Assembly: GCF_030253575.1 (NCBI RefSeq) | Contig: NC_080567.1 | Span: 19,617,001 to 19,681,000 of the forward strand | DNA: 64,000 nucleotides | Direction of reading: 5' to 3' | From: Rhododendron vialii | Taxonomy: Eukaryota; Streptophyta; Magnoliopsida; Ericales; Ericaceae | In this document: in pieces, positions 44,355-56,904 of the stretch | Layout: each line of letters starts with the position of its first letter | Position numbering within the stretch: the stretch's first letter is position 1 | The notes under the pieces: generated by a model | Databases searched by the model: none | What the model was told of the DNA's origin: nothing | What the model saw: the letters and a program-made list of their open reading frames with translations, nothing else | Position numbers and translations under genes: made by a program

Positions 44355-47300
44355 TGTGTGTGTGTGTGTATATATATATGTGGTCTTGTTTGGAAAAGCA
44401 GATAAGAAGAACGATGGAATTTTAAGGAAAATAAGATATAGGAAAGTGGATGAGAAAAGACTGAATCAATCACTGAAAAACTCAGTGGGTTGTTGTGGGA
44501 ATCATAAAATTATTAATAAATAATTAATGGAGAGTTGTTAGTAAAAATAATTAATGGAGGGTTGTAAGAAGAATCAAAGTAATTATTCGATGGTCTTAGG
44601 GCACCATCGAGTGGTACCTTAATGCCTATATTCACCCCACATTTTTTCGGGGTTCAAATACAGTGGGGCTCCATGAATTTTAAACAAGATGTTAAAAATC
44701 AACTTAATTAATCTACTAGCTCTATTAACCAGTTATATACACCCAAAATTTTTATACATCAGTGCTAATATTTTGACCAAAAAATACAAAAATGCATAAG
44801 ATGGGACAACTTATATTCACAGTGAATTTTAATATTTTGAGCCAAGAAAAACTAAACTGGTGCATAAATACACTAATATTCTTTTGTAGAAAATCCTATG
44901 CATGGCAAATAAGTTCGCACAATTTTTTTTTTGGCTTATGCTCTTAATTTTTGAGATATGAGTGATTGTCGTTAGAGAGAAGGCAGAGCATGATACCGAA
45001 TCCAAAAGATCCTTTTTTCCTCTATTTTTTTAAATTCTTAATTACGAGTGTTTACCTTATTTTGGGCTAATGTATTAAATATTCAATGTAAATTACCTAG
45101 ATTGATGGGTCTTTTATAATATAGAGTAAGTGTTCAAACGAAGCATGATATAAAATTACCACATGTAAAATGAAAAAAAATTCTTAGGGTGAACTCAATT
45201 CACCACCTAGCCTTGGCTACGGAGCCGCACGCCTATGTTCATGCACTTAGTACTAGGCCTTCCAAAAATATGTGTTGGATAAGGGTGTTGTTGGTGCACC
45301 ACAAGACGGTGCACCAAAACCACCAACTCACCAAGTATAGAAATGTGGTGGATAAGGGTTTTAGAGAGTCATTACAGAAATCAAAGCATTTTTGTACAAT
45401 ACAATTATGGAGTTTAATCAGAAATTCAGAATATTAGTAATTCAGTAATATTTCCCTGCGGTGAAGATTGATGAATTATATGTATCTATCAAAATTTGAT
45501 TTAAAAAAAAAACCATTCTATATCTATCAAAATTTGATAAAAAAAAAAAAAAAAACCCAGGCTCTATCTATCAAAAGTATTTTATTTTAAGAAGAAAAGA
45601 TCACGAGAGTCTACCATCTCATCGGATGACCTCGCTAGTTAATTGGTGTTCCTATCAAGATTAGGACCACAAAATTTATTTAATTCAAAGATTTAATTAA
45701 GTTATTTTACTACTAAACAAAGAAAAAAAAATCGTCGACCCTTTTTCTTCCATATGCAATGATGGAGACGGATCGTGTGAGAGTACATATTTGCACAAGT
45801 TATTGCCATCCCTGCCCCGTCAATCGTCATGTCTTGTACCTCAATACCTCATTGTATGCAAGTGGTCATATAGGGAGCATGAGAGATGCTACCAAGCGGA
45901 CATACTTCACTTAGGTTAAGTTCGGACAAACTTCTCGAAAGGATTTTCGGGCTAAATGCAAATTTAAGATGTTTTGAATTTTTTGAAGAAGCAAACATTT
46001 TGCCCTGAACATGGAGACAAAGAAGTTAGCCCAAACAACTAATATTTTACTCAAAGTCAATTTTTGCATAATAACCAAAAAGCCCCTAAAAAAAATTATC
46101 CAAGCTCACCCTAAATTGGTTCTTCTTACAAGTATAGTCCCTGGAAACATTCACAAAATCCAATTGTCCGGTTAATACAGTCTTCTGTTAGCTTTAGAAG
46201 AGTATGGCAGTTCGCATAACATACTTCACTAACCCAGCTCAAAATTTTGATTTCTTCAAACAAGTTGGATTATTTCTTGTTTTGGCGAATACTATATGCT
46301 CCTAGCATTGTTGCATGATTTCTAGTCACGAAGCCTGGATAAAACTAAATCACCCATTCAACTAAAAGCTTTTTTACATGGAATTGATTGGATGCTCGTG
46401 AGTGAAGAGTTTCACTTTAAAAAAATAGTTCATCTTATACAACACTTGACATCTCCAAAACAGTTTACTAAAGTCAAAAAAACACAAAATTGTATGATCA
46501 GAACCTTCTAAATATCACCTTGAACAAACTTTGTGGTGTGATAAATAAGTTCAAATAAAGGTAAAGTTTTCAATTCGTAGCAGTATCTCGGACATGATTG
46601 AAGCAAATAAGATAACACCAACAAATGCCAAGGAAAATTCTCTTTGATCTCTCACTTACAATCCGCTAATACGTCAGTTGAACCAAAGCTTGATCTCCAT
46701 TCATATGACTCCTACATTCCTGCAAAGAATAAAATTGAGCATTTGTCGACCAAATTAAAAAAAATCGTCGATCACTCAAAATTTTATCTCCATTCACTGC
46801 GGTTGCTATCCGATTGATTTTCGCACGATCAATATAAACGCTTCAATTTGGAGGAAATATATGAAAGCTTGTATTTTTCTTAAGTTCACTACTGTGGTAG
46901 ACCGTATACCTTATGAATGGTTCATTATTTAGCTCAACTGGGTACTTCAAGAAGCATTTCAACAAATAATAATTTTTGTACAAAGCATGTGAAAAATAAA
47001 TACAACTCCATAGCAATCAGGTGACTTTTGAGCTCGGAAACTACCCGTCCCTACTTATTTTAGACACATCGTAGGATACGTTGGATTTCTAAATTGTTTT
47101 GAACTAATTTTTAAAGTTGGAATAATGCTCTTGAAAAGATGCCGATACAAGCAGAACAACATGAAAAATTCACCTAACTTTTGTTAAATGCAAATGAGTT
47201 ATTTAGAAAACCATGAGTTATAACTTTCTGAATTGATATTGAATATTTGAGTTAGACAGTTGCTACAAAAATCAAATGGTGTTACATGGATCACCTTTTT

Positions 47301-47526
47301 GCTCCATTGAACTATTCTTGTCGGGCGGATAAAAAAGAAGAAGAAGGAACTGTTCTTGTCGGAAATAATATCTGATAGCGATAGTAACCATAATGACCCT
47401 CAAATCCTACCACCATCATGAGCAACTGTAGATCATATGACCACAACAACATTGACAACAACTAAAAACAGCAGCCGATCAAAAAAACTTCTAAAAACAG
47501 CAGAATAGGTTTCAAATACTTCTAAT
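44355..47526. other. Host sequence between the Helitron array and copy 2, no gene recognised
   Basis: The stretch opens with a (GT)n(TA)n tract that received the Helitrons and is A/T-rich throughout. There are only short open frames with no family signature, and no LTR or inverted-repeat structure was seen. It would be the right-hand end of duplication unit 1 if the duplication is tandem; in that case a counterpart should lie beyond 64000. Confidence 0.6.
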
Positions 47527-47810
47527 GACCGTTTGTATTTACCATCTTAGGGGCACGTCCCACAACCCTTGTACATTAGTGGGTGCGCCACATTAAATGC
47601 TAAATGCAAAAGGTCAAAAGCAGAGGGTGGACATAGCGTTACACAATATCATACCCATATTTCTATACAGGATTATCAAACTCATGAAATTGATCATGAA
47701 AGGGAATATTTTTTTTTGTTCTTCATGCCATTTTGCCAGATAGAACGGGACACATATGGCATGTTGTAGTGCCACCCTTATCCCAATGAGTATGGGTACT
47801 CATCCAAGCC

Positions 47811-48236
47811 ATGCCTGCATTGTGCATTCTTCATGGGCTTGCAGAGGAAACAGGGGGTAAAAGTTCAAGAAGGCCAGCAATTTGATATACATGCTGTTAG
47901 GATCCGGGATCACTCAACAACACAACGATATGAGGAAAAACTCCCTTAATATTATTAATTTACATAGTAATACAAGATGAAAAAACCTCTCTGGGAGAGC
48001 CACAACCGGCTCTCCACCGCTCCATGCCCGCATTATGCATTCTTCATGGGCTTGCAGAGGAAACTGGGGGTAAAAGTTCAAGAAGGCCAGCAATTTGATA
48101 TACGTGTTGTTAGGATCCGGGGTCACTCAACAACACAACGATATGAGGAAAAACTCGCTTAATATTATTTACACAATAATACAAGATGAAAAAACCTCTC
48201 TGGGAGAGCCACAACCGGCTCTCCACCGCTCCGGTG
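47811..48236. repeat. 213-bp tandem duplication across the exon/TRIM border
   Basis: Unit 1 is 47811-48023 and unit 2 starts at 48024. Each unit begins ATGCC(T/C)GCATT in the polymerase exon, crosses the TRIM's left border, and runs about 129 bp into the LTR. The duplication therefore happened after the TRIM inserted. The unit borders are CCGCTCC|ATGCCCGC. Confidence 0.85.
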
Positions 48237-49247
48237 AGCCACACCGGCTCACCCACTCGACCTCACCCTCTCATTCACATGATTTCAGTCGCACACCTCT
48301 TTGCTCTTATATACATCAATATATAGGCAAAAATAAAACCCTAATACTCGTAAGGAAATAAGGTAAGAAGTGATCCTGTGCTTCGCGCACACCACCCCAC
48401 TTGGGTGGAATCCCAACAATCACCCCCTTCCAACCAAGTGGGGTAATCGTTAAACCATTCAGCTACTCTAGCAAGCGCCTGTTATCACTACCTAAGTCAA
48501 TGTCTCGGCACCCCCTCATGAAGTACACGCTTGACCGAGTGTCTCCCTGCAAGACTAGATCTTTCGTAGTTGAACCCGCAGCGCTGTCCGGCTGCAATAT
48601 TGACATCTCGTCGATATTTAGCACCCCCTCAATAGAGTGCTCGCACCTCGTCCGAAGTGCCTGCATCCAAACCCGGATGCTCCACATTTCAAACCTGAGA
48701 TGTCCGCAGCAGACCCATTTCTATCTGCGATCCTCCACTGCTTGACCGCCCGCATCACACCCTGGGATGCCGTAATTCCTACAATCCACGAACACCTGTG
48801 AGACTTCTTCCGGGGATGAAACCCGACCGCCCACACACCGTGGCGATCATCTCTGTGAGGCGCACAAACCGTGCGTCAATGGAGGTCGTATGTTTTTTTC
48901 GGTGACCCCCCTTTGCTCTCCTGTGCTCAGATACCAGTTGTTAGGATCCGGGGTCACTCAACAACACAATGATATGAGGAAAAACTCTCTTAATATTATT
49001 TACACAATAATACAAGATGAAAAAACCTCTCTGGGGAGAGCCACAACCGGCTCTCCACCTCTCGGTGAGCCACACCGGCACCCACTCGACCTCACCTCTC
49101 TCATTCACATGATTTCAGTCACACACCTCTTTGCTCTCATATACATCAATATATAGGCAAAAATAAAACCCTAATACTCTGAGGAAATAAGGTAAGGAGT
49201 GATCCTGTGCTTCGCGCCCACCACCCCACTTGGGTGGAATCCCAACA
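48108..49247 (-). mobile_element. TRIM inserted in the polymerase pseudogene exon
   Basis: The LTRs are 48108-48418 (311 bp) and 48939-49247 (309 bp), starting TGTTAGGATCC and ending ATCCCAACA on the plus strand. The internal part is 520 bp. On the minus strand the LTR at 48939 is followed, after AC, by TGGTATCTGAGC, a variant of the initiator-tRNA-Met primer site. A purine tract (GGAAGGGGGTGAT) sits beside the other LTR, so the element reads right to left. The target duplication is CGCGC on the right (49248-49252) and CGTGT on the left (48103-48107). The uninserted copy 1 reads ATACGCGCAAC. The only notable internal frame is 74 codons on the minus strand (48687-48463), not recognised. Confidence 0.9.
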
Positions 49248-51104
49248 CGCGCAATAGTTGAGGAGTTTAAGCAAGATGTAAACATGTACATGTTCTGGAA
49301 AGCGGGTATGGATATTCATGTTTCTCATGTTCGTAGGAATCAGATTCCTGCATATGTTTTTCCGGATGGATATAAATGTTGACGACCATCGAGGCACACA
49401 AACCAGCAGGCAGAAAGAACTTTTGAAGAAGATGCTGAAGGCTGCAGGTCTCAATCTGCGGAAAAACAACTCAAAAGGAAAATTGATTCTGAATTAGTGG
49501 ATGCAGAGAAAGATATACCAGCGAAGCGGGTTTCTATTAGCCCCCAGAGGGTAGGGTCCATTTCTCCAGCAAGTGTTATGAGTACATCTGGCGGAACATC
49601 TCAGGCCAGATGCTCTGTGGAGGTTAAATTAGAGCCTTCACCAAAGATCAAGATGGATTATAATGAGGCTGGATGTACTAGGAGGGTTTTGAATCTGGAA
49701 GAGGGTCCTATTGATGGTGTGGGAGAGCCGATGAAACCATGTAAGCAAATGGCGCAGGGGGAAAATGACAATAGTGCATTGGCATCAAATTTCAGCATTC
49801 AATCCCTCAATGGCGAGGTGAGTTCCTTCATTTCAGGATTTTGGGTTCGCAGATGGCTGTAAGAATACTGAGAGTTTTGAAGATAGTGAGAGCCGGGATC
49901 CTTGCAGGGTGATGCATGTGCAGAAGATCTAGACACGCGTTTGGAAAATGGGTGTTTAAATCGAAGCAGAGTATTTGAAAACAGCTTGGCAGAAACGTTA
50001 GAGGTTGTGAATCTAAGCCTTTTTTTCTTTCTTGCTCCTGTCTTTTGCTACTCTTTGCTGCTTCCTGGTATATTTCCAATTCTTAGTGTATTATTCTTTT
50101 ATATGTGCTGTTCTCCCTGTGCCAATCTCTTGCTTTGTGATGGGGTCATCATAACAAGGACCAAGATGTCTTTTTACATCTTTGATTCGAGAAAATTCGG
50201 AAAGGGGTACTAGAATTTTGTGTGCATGTTAAGCCTTGTTGCATGGCTCGCAACTAGAAGATAAGGATCAAATAGTCTGTGGGTTCTCGCATGTAAGAGA
50301 ATCTGATGGTGAAGGATCTTGATTTTCAGATGATATATGAACAATTTTTTTTGCCCCATTTTTCCCATAATCATTTCATTTCTAATTTGTTGCACAGAAT
50401 CTCCTAACTGGTGTATCTTTGGTAATTGGTCCAGCACCACAGCTTGTGCTACATCTCTAGTTACTGTGATTAAGAACCTAACACATGTTTTGTGTCCGAG
50501 GCTTGGATACATAATCCTTCCTTCTCCATTTATTTATTCCCATCGTTACAGTTAACCTTTTTTTGGTTCCAAAACTTATTCCCACTTGATTTATATTGTA
50601 GCCTACTCTTGCACTTGGAGTGGTGGTGGAACCCCAAGGTGGGGCAACTTCTGAATCAGTGCAGAAGCCCGAGATGAGGCATGTATTTCGAAGCCCTAAG
50701 CTTTGTGACGTGATGCATGTTGTCTTTATTCTATCCTATTTCGTTGTTTCTTTGCCTTGTTTTTTAGCAGGTTAAGTCTGAAATCAACAGCATAACATTT
50801 GGAGAAGAATCCTTCACATAGTTGATCATGTACGAGGGGAGAGGTACACTTTTATTATCTTGTCGATTTGGGCAAGGGTTGTGGAAACTGGGAGAAATGT
50901 GCCCGACGGGTCCTTCAGTGTGCGGTTCTTGTTGTTGTTTGCTGGGCTGTTGAAGACGTACTCAATACCAAAAGAAAGAACAAAAAAGGAAAAGGAAGAT
51001 GCTCTGAGCCTTAGGATTATCTATTGGAATGGAACTTGGGGGTTAAACTTGGCAGCTATTTTGAGCAGCTTTTTGCTCCTTGGTTCGCTTGTTGTGGAAA
51101 GTTC

Positions 51105-51520
51105 AATGACGGGACTTCCTTCTCCGTGTTGACGCCACGCCCACTCTGCCAGGCTCGTGTGCTCATCCCCGTCGTTGGCCTCTCTCCTGGTCACAAGTTC
51201 CAAGAGTACGACTCCAAAACTGTAAACGTCGATCTTGTCGTTCACTTTTGTCGTATAAGCATACTCAGTAATGTGGGACATAGTTTAGTCAATACCCATT
51301 TTTTCGCATTTAATAGGGAAATAATAGACGCAAGATAAACTACAGAATGAACCACGAATATAGCAGATAACGCAAGCCCTCTTACCTGGAGCCATGTATC
51401 CAAACGATCCAGCGACAGCAGACATGGTGTTAAGCTTGTCGCGCTTGGCCAGAATCTTGGCAAGGCCAAAATCAGCCATCCTTGCCTTGAACTCGGAATC
51501 CAACAATATATTGCTCAACT
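51105..51520 (-). pseudogene. Kinase-domain remnant of the second receptor copy
   Basis: This piece encodes the tail of the catalytic loop ([10 protein letters not shown]), the activation segment with ADFGLAK and GSFGYMAP, a changed intron, and part of the C-lobe ([20 protein letters not shown]). The HRD motif, P-loop and catalytic lysine are gone. The intron's acceptor AG has changed: copy 1 has TTACAG|AG and this copy has TTACTGAG. The C-terminal end is cut at the deletion near 51104. It is out of frame with the ectodomain because a stop lies at 51521-51523. Confidence 0.9.
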
Positions 51521-53542
51521 TCACGCAGCGAGGTTTTGCTTGAGCTTCTTCCTCCGGCAGTCTCTAACCATGAAAAAGGTCAATAGAGTGGTGAAGAAGA
51601 ACAGAAGTACCGCGAAAACCAGAATCAACACGAGAATCTTGGGGGACAAATCGTCCGATTTTCGGATTTTGGATGAACAAAATCGGACATTTGGAATAGG
51701 GGTAGTGACACAAAGATTGGGATTGTTCAAAAAACTGGTGTCATAAGCCAAGTTATCAAATGCACTTGGGATTTGGCCAGAAAGTTGGTTGGATGACAAG
51801 TTCAAAGTGGCCAACCTCAACTGGCCTAACTCTGCCGGAATCTGACCGGAAAATTGGTTTTCCGACAAGTCGAGCTTCAAAAGGTCTGTCAAAGTTCCGA
51901 TCACTGCCGGAATCTGACCGGAGAGTCGGTTCCTCGAAAGATTCAAAGCGTTGAGATTTTCCCATGACAAAATCGTCGTGGGAAAATTTCCGGTTAATGA
52001 ATTCCCATCTAGGTTCAAAGTAGTCAGCTGCGGCAGATTAGTCAAACCCACCGGAATTTCGCCGGAAAGCCGATTGTTACTTGCCATGAACACAACTAAT
52101 CTCACCCAAGAGGAAACCGCACTTGGAATCTGACCCGAAAACTTGTTATCACTGATCTCCAATCTCGATAAATTCCAAGCCAATTCACTCGGAAGATTAC
52201 CCGTAAAGGAATTGTTACTTATCATCAAACTTAACAAGTTGAACAACCTGTAGATACCCGCCGGAATCTCGCCGGTAAAGTTGTTGTCGTAGAGCTGAAT
52301 CGTTCGCACAGAAACGCAATTCGCCAACGATTCAGGCACTTCTCCGGCGAGATTGTTCGAAAAAGCCACAACTCCGGTCAGTCTCTGGCGAAAACACAAG
52401 TTCTCCGGCGAGGCGCCGGTGAACAGATTATCAGAGACTTCAAAAGCTTCAAGATCGGAATGAAGGCCCATTTCAGGTGGTAAGGTGCCATTCAACTGAT
52501 TCGAGAAAACCCGAAAGTTCTTTAGTGCCGGAAGTAATCCGATGCTCGCCGGAATTTCGCCGGAAAATTGATTGAAATATAGATTCAAGAGGTCCAACTG
52601 CTGTAACTTCCCACAATCCTCTGGGATTGAGCCACTCAAATTGTTAGCCGATAAATCGATCTGGGTCAAGTTCAATGATTCGATAGGGGTCGGAATTCCA
52701 CCTGATAATCGATTTTTATACAAATAAACAACACTCAAGTTTTTCAGTTGAAACAGAGCTTTTGGAATTGGACCCTCTAAATCATTAGAAGATAAATCCA
52801 AGTGCTCAAGGCTCGACAAGCCCGAAAAATTTGCAGGTATTTCGCCGATCAAATTCGCGAAGGTGATCCACAAGAAAGTCAGTTTCTTAAGTTTTCCAAA
52901 CTCCGGCGGAATTTTCGCCGGAAACAGGGGATTGTAAGCCATGCTCAGATCCTCTAAATTCGACAGGTTTCCGATTTCAGCCGGAAAACTGCCGTTGAAC
53001 AGGTTATAGTACAACTTCAAGAACTGCAGCTCCGGCAGCCGGCCGATCGCTGGCGGGATGTTGCCAGAGAAGTTGTTGGTGCTGACGTCGATGTACCGGA
53101 GGGAAGAGGAGAGGCGGTCGACGTCGTACGGGATGGGGCCCACGAAGTTGTTTTGGGAGAGGTCTAGGTACTGGAGGTTTGAGCAGTTGTAGAGAACTGT
53201 GGGGAAATTCCTTTGGAAGTAATTGTAGGAAAGGTCGAGCACGGTTAGGTTTTTCAGGTCGCAAATGGACGGTGGGATTGGTTCTGTGATGTCGTAGTTT
53301 GTGAGGTTGAGCCCCGTGACCGCGCCACCGGTGCAGGTGATTTCCGGCCACGAACACGGTGGCAACGAGGTGCTCCACGAGGAGAGCTGCGGCGGGTTTC
53401 CCAGCTGCCGTTTGATGGTGAGGAGGATTGTTTGGGTTTGGCCTGCTGGGGGTTGCGAAATTACAAGAAAGGGCATGAGAGTGAGGAGGAAGTAGAGGAA
53501 GGGGGCTGGGAGGGGTGGGAAGGGTGAGGGTAGTTTGGTCAT
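51521..53542 (-). CDS. Truncated HSL3-like receptor: LRR ectodomain and membrane segment, no kinase
   Basis: An uninterrupted frame of 673 codons starts with [10 protein letters not shown] and a hydrophobic signal peptide. It carries the same LRR series as the intact gene, then a membrane segment (about 636-658) and basic RRKKLKQ, and stops (GCT GCG TGA) just after NLAA. A 469-bp deletion relative to copy 1 (about 10540-11008) shifts the frame and removes the kinase N-lobe and HRD. The product would be shaped like a receptor-like protein. The TATA-like box is kept. It may be a pseudogene in decay or an expressed decoy; the sequence alone cannot decide, but no stop has arisen over 2 kb of the ectodomain. 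Confidence 0.75.
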   Translation of the reverse strand: MTKLPSPFPPLPAPFLYFLLTLMPFLVISQPPAGQTQTILLTIKRQLGNPPQLSSWSTSLPPCSWPEITCTGGAVTGLNLTNYDITEPIPPSICDLKNLTVLDLSYNYFQRNFPTVLYNCSNLQYLDLSQNNFVGPIPYDVDRLSSSLRYIDVSTNNFSGNIPPAIGRLPELQFLKLYYNLFNGSFPAEIGNLSNLEDLSMAYNPLFPAKIPPEFGKLKKLTFLWITFANLIGEIPANFSGLSSLEHLDLSSNDLEGPIPKALFQLKNLSVVYLYKNRLSGGIPTPIESLNLTQIDLSANNLSGSIPEDCGKLQQLDLLNLYFNQFSGEIPASIGLLPALKNFRVFSNQLNGTLPPEMGLHSDLEAFEVSDNLFTGASPENLCFRQRLTGVVAFSNNLAGEVPESLANCVSVRTIQLYDNNFTGEIPAGIYRLFNLLSLMISNNSFTGNLPSELAWNLSRLEISDNKFSGQIPSAVSSWVRLVVFMASNNRLSGEIPVGLTNLPQLTTLNLDGNSLTGNFPTTILSWENLNALNLSRNRLSGQIPAVIGTLTDLLKLDLSENQFSGQIPAELGQLRLATLNLSSNQLSGQIPSAFDNLAYDTSFLNNPNLCVTTPIPNVRFCSSKIRKSDDLSPKILVLILVFAVLLFFFTTLLTFFMVRDCRRKKLKQNLAA

Positions 53543-56526
53543 CTTTGTGGATTTGGGTTTTTTTTTTTTTCAGTTGTGAACTGAGTGTGAAGTGTTGGTC
53601 GGGAGGCCAGGGAGTTTATTTCCCGGGAAAATGTGAAGAGGCAAAGGTCTTGACTTTCAAATTTGGTGGACTACATGAGGTGTGTTTGGGAATATTTATA
53701 TGGAGTATTTTGGTTGTGTGCGCAGTGTCCCACGAAAGTAACGTGCACCATGATTTTCTAAGGAAACAAACAAAATTTTCCAATTCTTAGTGTCCCACTC
53801 TTGGAATTTCTTTTTTTCATTTTTATCTCACTCTTAGAACTTTTTGGCCTTAGCCCGTTGTTTGGGTTGTTTCTTTCGAGGATCGTCTTTGCATGCACGC
53901 AGTGTTGTCTATCTAGGGTATTTGGTTGGTTTTGGTTGATCGTGGTGGCAGAGGTTTGATATAGTTGACCACCGTCAATAGATATCGGTTTCAGCTTGCA
54001 TGCTCTTTTCGGACTTGCATTTGTTTAATATCGCGCTTACTTGTGTTTTGTCTTTTGTTTGCTTTTTGTGGTTATGCTTATGTATTAATTGTTACTTATG
54101 GTGGGGTGTTGCGTTGTAATTTCCATATTATTAATGTTGTTCTTTTCTCTTAGAAAAAAAAATAATGAAGTTCTTGTCATTTGGTAAAAAAAAAAATGAA
54201 AAAATGAAATGAAACATCAAATGTGTGGTAAGTCCTATTTTTTTAGTTGCTGGGGTTGTCTTTAGTGATACGTATAAATTTGGTATTTGAGCATTGTTGT
54301 TTATTGAATGTTTTCAACTTTTAGGCCTCATGATTGAAGAAGAGTCCGCGAAATGGAAAAAAAAAAAAATTCTTAGAAGAGTGATGTTTCAGTTCATGAT
54401 TCATTTTTTCGAAAAATTGAATAAGTTCCAAGTCATCCTTAGAAAACAATAAAACTTCCCAACTCGTTAATTTTAATAATTGAAATAACGAAATAGAACA
54501 TCAACGTTACTTCAAATATCTTGATGCATTCCAGTAAACCAACACCTTACCTAACTCATGAATAACACTAGAATAATTTTCGCCAAAAGTCACCACCAGA
54601 TTTGGGCAAACTAGAGTCTGAGATAGAGGTAACCGGACTCGGGAAAACCTAGCTAGGGGAAAAGAAACAGTAAGCAGGGAAAAGCAACTACATAACAGAA
54701 AAACTGACAAACAATAAATAAATCCATTGGCTTCCCTTCTCTTTTATTTGGTCGACGCTCCGTCAACCTTAAACTTCTACACCTACCGGGAGAATTGAAC
54801 GTGGAAGGAAGGACCTAGAGGCAAATCAGACAGAGTACAAACAACGTCGAATGGACTGAAGAGCACAGAATTGTAGCCTTCGGAACAAAGTTGAGCCACC
54901 AAATCTGAGTTAACGTCGCCTGCACACTACCCTAAAATGCCACCAGAGATGGGTGAAAGGATGGAGGCAGGGATCCTTGAAGAAAGAGTGGAACGGATGC
55001 GGTATTGTGGGTTGATAGAAGTCAACAGTTAACTCAAGAGAACCAAATGGGATTTGGTTGGGAGTTACGGTTTCGAATTTGGGGGTTAATCCCTCCAAAT
55101 TCCTAAGGTCTAACCAGCAGTTGCCAACTCTTTTGGGCTTTGTTCCGGTTATTATGGGCCCTCACTAGTTGACGGTGATCAAATTGGGGTCTCTCAGAAA
55201 TAGTAGATGTGCGCATAAGCTAGCCCTGACACTTGAGTTATATAAGAACAGTTAATCAAGAGTATTTTTGGTTTATTGGAGTATAAAGCAGGTGTGGTAG
55301 GAAAATCGAAATCGGTTAATGTAAATAGGCTGGACAAGCGCTTTCAGTTTTTAAATAAAAAATCTTTGATAGATTTTCTTTTTTTGGGTGTAAAAAGAAT
55401 ACTATGCAGGTTTTGGAGCATAAAATTTCTCACAATAGTATTTTACTTGTAGTCATTACAATATAAGAGTGACTTCACGGTACTAACTAAACAATATTTT
55501 CATTATTTTAGTCCTAAATATCCACTATTCAAGACTACTCATTTTCCTTATCTAAATGGATCAAATGATATTTTTGATATTTTTAGTGAAAATAAATAGC
55601 ACTTTGGCATTTATCTGATGATTTAAAAATATACTAATATGAAACTCACCCTAGATTTTGTGTGATATATTAATGGGCAAAGCAAGCCCATGTAGGATGA
55701 GAAATTTTTCATGTCTACCGCGTATATTTCACGTGGTGTCCGCGCACTCCTAAGCCGTCCGTTGCACTTTTGGACGGCTCATATTGAAACTTTCTCCCTC
55801 TTCTCACCCCTCCTCTTTCTCTCTCTAAATCTGAGTTGACCAAAGTCGCATCGGACGGCTTGAATGTGCCGAGCGGGCACCACGTGATACCTACCCTGCA
55901 CTGAAAAATTTCTCCACGTAGGACATCCCAGGAAAGATATTAAAACCTAGAAGCCCCCACGTGCACGAGGTCAAAAAACAATTAAAGGAGTCCTGGTATT
56001 CTTCACTCATAAATCATAGCGTTGATTATTTTAGTTCTGTCTCTATCAATCTAGAGGATGAATATTCCCATTTTGAATGAATGACTTGGGTGGTTTTGTT
56101 AGTTGATTTTGACTATTCTTTGCTCCTTGGTCCAACTTCCAAGATATGTCTTCGTCATAAGGAGAAATAATCATGTAAGGCGGGCCATACCTCGAGTAAC
56201 AAAAAACTAAGATCCATTACGATCACGATATGCGGTTCGGGTAGTTTGATTTATGCGCCTGAAGTGTTGGTCACATTACCCCTGAAATTAGATGTTTTAT
56301 CACTGATTATGCAAAAATTAAGTTGTTCAGACATCAATGTCTATTTAAAATTTTGAATGAAGAAAACCTGTAGCAAGAGAAACGGAACTACGAGAGACTC
56401 TCGCCATTCATTTCTTTTCTTTTTTTTTCTGAAAAATATAATTCGACACAGTATACATCATCATCGAAATAAAAAAGAACACATAGATACCTACAAAATG
56501 AACATGGAAATGTGTAATGCATGGGG

Positions 56527-56529
<3 letters not shown>
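53543..56529. other. Upstream flank of the truncated receptor, no gene recognised
   Basis: This is the counterpart of 13021-16155 in copy 1, lacking the small MITE, the 34-bp repeats and the TC tract. A TATAAATA box remains at 53693-53700 on the minus strand. No other gene or element was seen before the (TA)n tract. Confidence 0.65.
53693..53700 (-). promoter_or_regulatory. TATA-like box of the truncated receptor
   Basis: TATAAATA on the minus strand, about 155 bp upstream of the ATG at 53542. It matches the copy 1 box in position. Confidence 0.45.

Positions 56530-56581
<52 letters not shown>
56530..56581. repeat. (TA)n tract at the left border of the TIR element
   Basis: About 52 bp of alternating TA immediately precedes the element. 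The copy 1 site reads only GATAATATACGGTAG. Confidence 0.95.
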
Positions 56582-56585
<4 letters not shown>

Positions 56586-56864
56586 CCCATTTGGTAGGGG
56601 CGTCCGTATTTTCCTAAAATGCGGACTTTTCGTTTAAGCCGTTGGATCTCATCCAACGGTTGTGACAAAAGAGAAGAGTTCGCGGGTTAAAAGGGGACGG
56701 GTCGGGCAACATTGTGGGCGCGGGTCATAACAAATGGATACGGTCAACCCCCCCCCCCCCAAACACTTCCAAAATACGCTTCTAAAATACGCGTGACTGG
56801 AGAGAGAAGAAATCGAATGGAGAAGACGAAGACGACTGGAGAAGAAGCAATCGACTAAGAACAA

Positions 56865-56904
<40 letters not shown>

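Larger units (their letters stand above)
47740..51104 (+). pseudogene. Poly(A) polymerase pseudogene, 3' part only
   Basis: This corresponds to copy 1 from the exon at 6655 to the 3' UTR. The large exon starts at 47740 (ATAGAACGGGAC) and ends at 49817. It reads MLQ as ATG TTG TAG, has a second stop (AAA TGT TGA) near 49380, and is split by a TRIM. The following exons and the GC donor (50679) are still visible. There are no catalytic exons or promoter upstream, because similarity stops at 47527. The piece is joined at about 51104 directly to the broken end of the kinase copy. Confidence 0.93.
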
